A DNA stretch of 64,000 nt, taken from positions 1 to 64,000 of the forward strand of contig DBGCRA010000196.1 of NCBI GenBank assembly GCA_048359195.1, written 5' to 3'. Below are positions 62,362 through 64,000 of this stretch, in pieces (the first letter of the stretch is position 1; each line of letters begins with the position of its first letter). This DNA comes from Gallispira sp048359195 (lineage in GTDB: Bacteria; Bacillota; Clostridia; Lachnospirales; CAG-274). The position numbers were made by a program, and so were the translations under genes. The notes under the pieces are model-generated. The model saw only the letters and a list, made by a program, of their open reading frames with translations, had not been told where the DNA came from and made no database searches.

Positions 62362-62374
62362 ATTAGAGTTTAGC
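62357..62374. repeat. Possible solo end of the palindromic element family
   Basis: TATAAATTAGAGTTTAGC contains the methyltransferase stop codon and matches the element end at the murA stop (AAATTAGAGTTTA). No matching second end was seen, so it may be a fragment. Confidence 0.4.
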
Positions 62375-62431
62375 TGACTAAATAGATGTTAGTTGTATTT
62401 CTATAGTTGAGTACAGCGGACGGACAATATC

Positions 62432-62467
62432 GGGGCTGCTGTAATTTTTCTGTTTTGCAACAACCCC
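62432..62467 (-). terminator. Hairpin after the PrsA-like gene
   Basis: On the minus strand GGGGTTGTTG pairs with CAGCAGCCCC, including two G-U pairs. It lies close after the stop codon but lacks a T-run. TTTTGCAACA also occurs in the rplA terminator, possibly a shared origin. Confidence 0.45.
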
Positions 62468-62473
62468 ATTTAT

Positions 62474-63421
62474 TTATTCTTTCACAATACTTATGCTTGC
62501 CCAAACATCATCATTTTTTTCAACAGACAAATCTCCCTGCCAGCTGTCATTTTGCGTTTGATAAATTTGCTGTTTCTTATTATTAATATACTGCTCTCTT
62601 ATTTCCGGTTCAATGCTTTCAATACTGCTGCTTGTTATATCGACAATTTTAAAAATATGGTAGCCGTCTACATCTTCAACAAGGAAGACATCTCCTTTAT
62701 TATGGCTGTATATCTGCTGCAAAGTGTTTTCGGTATAAAGACTTGGGTCAAGCTCAAAAGGTTCTTTGCTGCTTTCAGGAGAAATTTCAGAAAGGACGTC
62801 ATTAAAATCTGCACCGGTTTTTATTTTATTATAAGCATCTGTTATTTTATCCTTGTTCTCACTGCCTGATATGTCAGGCTGAAGGAAAATTTCGTTTATA
62901 ATATAGGTAGTAAATTCAGCCTTATGCTCTGCATAATAGTTATTAAGATACTCTTTAAATTCAGCTTCATTTACGGTATAACTGTCAGTAACATAGGCAT
63001 ATACCTTCTGCTGAAGAGCAACTTCCTCCATAATTTTATATATTTTGTCCCTGCTAAGTTCAAGATTTTCAAGGTCCTCCGCATCGAACTCACTCATAAG
63101 CTCATCTGTCTGGCTTTCAACATTTTTAATGTCTTCATCATTTAATGTAATGCCAAGCTCCTTGGTTTGCTTGACTGCTGTTTTTACCATAACAAGAGTA
63201 TTCACGGCATTTTGCTTGGCAACCTCTTCAGCATTTACACCGTCAAAGTCAGCCTCCCAAATATCACTGCCTCCCTGTGCCTCAAAGCTTTTCTTTTGCT
63301 CCATAAGATATACAAGGTATTCACCTCTTGATATTTTATCATTTCCCATTTTAACTACGTATTCACTGCCTGTACAGCCAAAAAGCATAATGGCAAGTAT
63401 AAAAATTATAATTTTTTTCAT
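62474..63421 (-). CDS. PrsA-like peptidyl-prolyl isomerase lipoprotein
   Basis: A 315-residue lipoprotein (signal MKKIIIFILAIMLFGC, lipobox LFGC, Cys16). The N-terminal part matches SurA/PrsA chaperone helices (ISRGEYLVYLMEQKK, VAKQNAVNTLVMVK) and about 175-265 looks like a parvulin domain (GADFNDVLSEISPESS, FLVEDVDGYHIFKIVD). It would fold exported proteins at the outer face of the membrane. No neighbour suggests a specific client. Confidence 0.85.
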   Translation of the reverse strand: MKKIIIFILAIMLFGCTGSEYVVKMGNDKISRGEYLVYLMEQKKSFEAQGGSDIWEADFDGVNAEEVAKQNAVNTLVMVKTAVKQTKELGITLNDEDIKNVESQTDELMSEFDAEDLENLELSRDKIYKIMEEVALQQKVYAYVTDSYTVNEAEFKEYLNNYYAEHKAEFTTYIINEIFLQPDISGSENKDKITDAYNKIKTGADFNDVLSEISPESSKEPFELDPSLYTENTLQQIYSHNKGDVFLVEDVDGYHIFKIVDITSSSIESIEPEIREQYINNKKQQIYQTQNDSWQGDLSVEKNDDVWASISIVKE

Positions 63422-63615
63422 TAGTAATCTCCACCTTTAAATAGTCTCCTTAAGTATAATATATTACAAAATTTAATTCAATAATTTTGAGTAATATGTA
63501 ACATAAATGATAAATTTTTTAGTGTGTTTTTAATTACGCCTGTTGTATTTTGTATAAAAATAGGATATACTATTAATGGACAAGAGTTACGTTAAAATCG
63601 GAAAGGGAAAAAAAT

Positions 63616-64000
63616 ATGACCGGTAATGAAAAGATAAAAACTAAACTTTACATAGGAGCAGTTGTTATACTGGCAGCTCTTTTTGCAGCCTTTGCTTTTA
63701 CAAATGAGGGAGGAGCAGTCAATACAGGTTGGTCTCTTGTGCCTCCTGTTGTTGCCATTATACTTGCACTTGTTACAAAGGAGGTTTATTCTTCTCTTTT
63801 TATAGGTATAGCAACAGGATTTTTATTTTACTTTAATCTCAATGTTGAAAAGGCTTTTGTGGCAATTTTTCAGGGAGTTGAGGTTGATGGAGAAATGACG
63901 GCAGGTGTTATACCAAAGCTTGCTGACAGTTGGAATGTAGGTATTCTTGTGTTTCTTGTACTTTTAGGCATCCTTGTTGTTATGATTAACAGGGCAGGTG
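63616..64000 (+). CDS. NhaC-family Na+/H+ antiporter, N-terminal part
   Basis: An open frame of at least 128 residues that runs off the window end. The sequence GWSLVPPVVAIILALVTKEV followed by SLFIGIATGFL is typical of the NhaC antiporter family, which exchanges sodium for protons. Several hydrophobic spans are already visible. A GGAAAGGG ribosome site precedes the ATG at 63616. Confidence 0.82.
   Translation, partial: MTGNEKIKTKLYIGAVVILAALFAAFAFTNEGGAVNTGWSLVPPVVAIILALVTKEVYSSLFIGIATGFLFYFNLNVEKAFVAIFQGVEVDGEMTAGVIPKLADSWNVGILVFLVLLGILVVMINRAG

Overview
The window is a low-GC Firmicutes (class Clostridia) chromosome segment, most likely from an anaerobic, spore-forming gut or plant-polymer fermenter. 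Supporting signs are strong GGAGG ribosome-binding sites, a large Gram-positive-type SRP RNA, an electron-bifurcating [FeFe]-hydrogenase, pyruvate formate-lyase, Cys-rich proteins resembling spore-surface proteins, and secreted pectin enzymes. No tRNA, rRNA, CRISPR array, prophage or intact insertion sequence was seen. Genus is not assignable from the sequence alone.

Layout. 1-6 kb is the end of the origin cluster (yaaA-recF-gyrB-gyrA). 6-8.3 kb is rpmG-secE-nusG-rplK-rplA, which ends in a terminator instead of continuing into rplJ-rplL-rpoB-rpoC. 8.4-11 kb holds a MarR regulator, a cytidylate-kinase-like protein and a MATE pump. 11-13 kb (minus) has a tiny Cys/Gly/Asn-rich protein, ispE and phnX. 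13.3-16.5 kb has an ABC exporter with unusual ATPase motifs, a Cys-rich protein and a lipoprotein. 16.6-26.3 kb holds a 1313-aa pectate lyase, DUF2461, YigZ, two tandem secreted paralogues, an acyltransferase and a DMT exporter. 26.3-33.7 kb (minus) holds SRP RNA, a HAD phosphatase, tadA, rsmG, pflA, a split pyruvate formate-lyase and murA. 33.9-44 kb holds a membrane protein, CvpA, rpoB and rpoC. 44-49.5 kb (minus) is hydrogenase HydABC and prs. 49.8-56.3 kb holds adenine deaminase behind a long structured leader, a secreted SGNH esterase, a divergent polysaccharide deacetylase, a phosphodiesterase and an AEC transporter. 56.4-64 kb holds thiE, small membrane proteins, murC, efp, a methyltransferase, a PrsA-like foldase and the start of an NhaC-type antiporter.

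The observations most worth a second look are: (1) a family of modular palindromic elements (short 41-46 bp and long 93-348 bp forms) sharing terminal sequences and sitting at gene 3' ends, several times supplying the stop codon; (2) a pyruvate formate-lyase whose glycyl-radical domain is a separate 79-residue protein, with an extra 69-residue paralogue lacking the radical motif between them; (3) a leader upstream of adenine deaminase with mutually exclusive stems typical of riboswitches but no class I recognise; (4) a DnaA-box cluster upstream of efp; (5) an unlisted 59-aa Cys/Gly/Asn-rich gene.

The genes together describe sugar-acid and pectin use (PL9-like lyase, SGNH esterase), fermentation of pyruvate to formate and H2 with redox balancing, and core transcription, translation and wall synthesis. 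All functional calls rest on motif recognition by eye; no database search was run.
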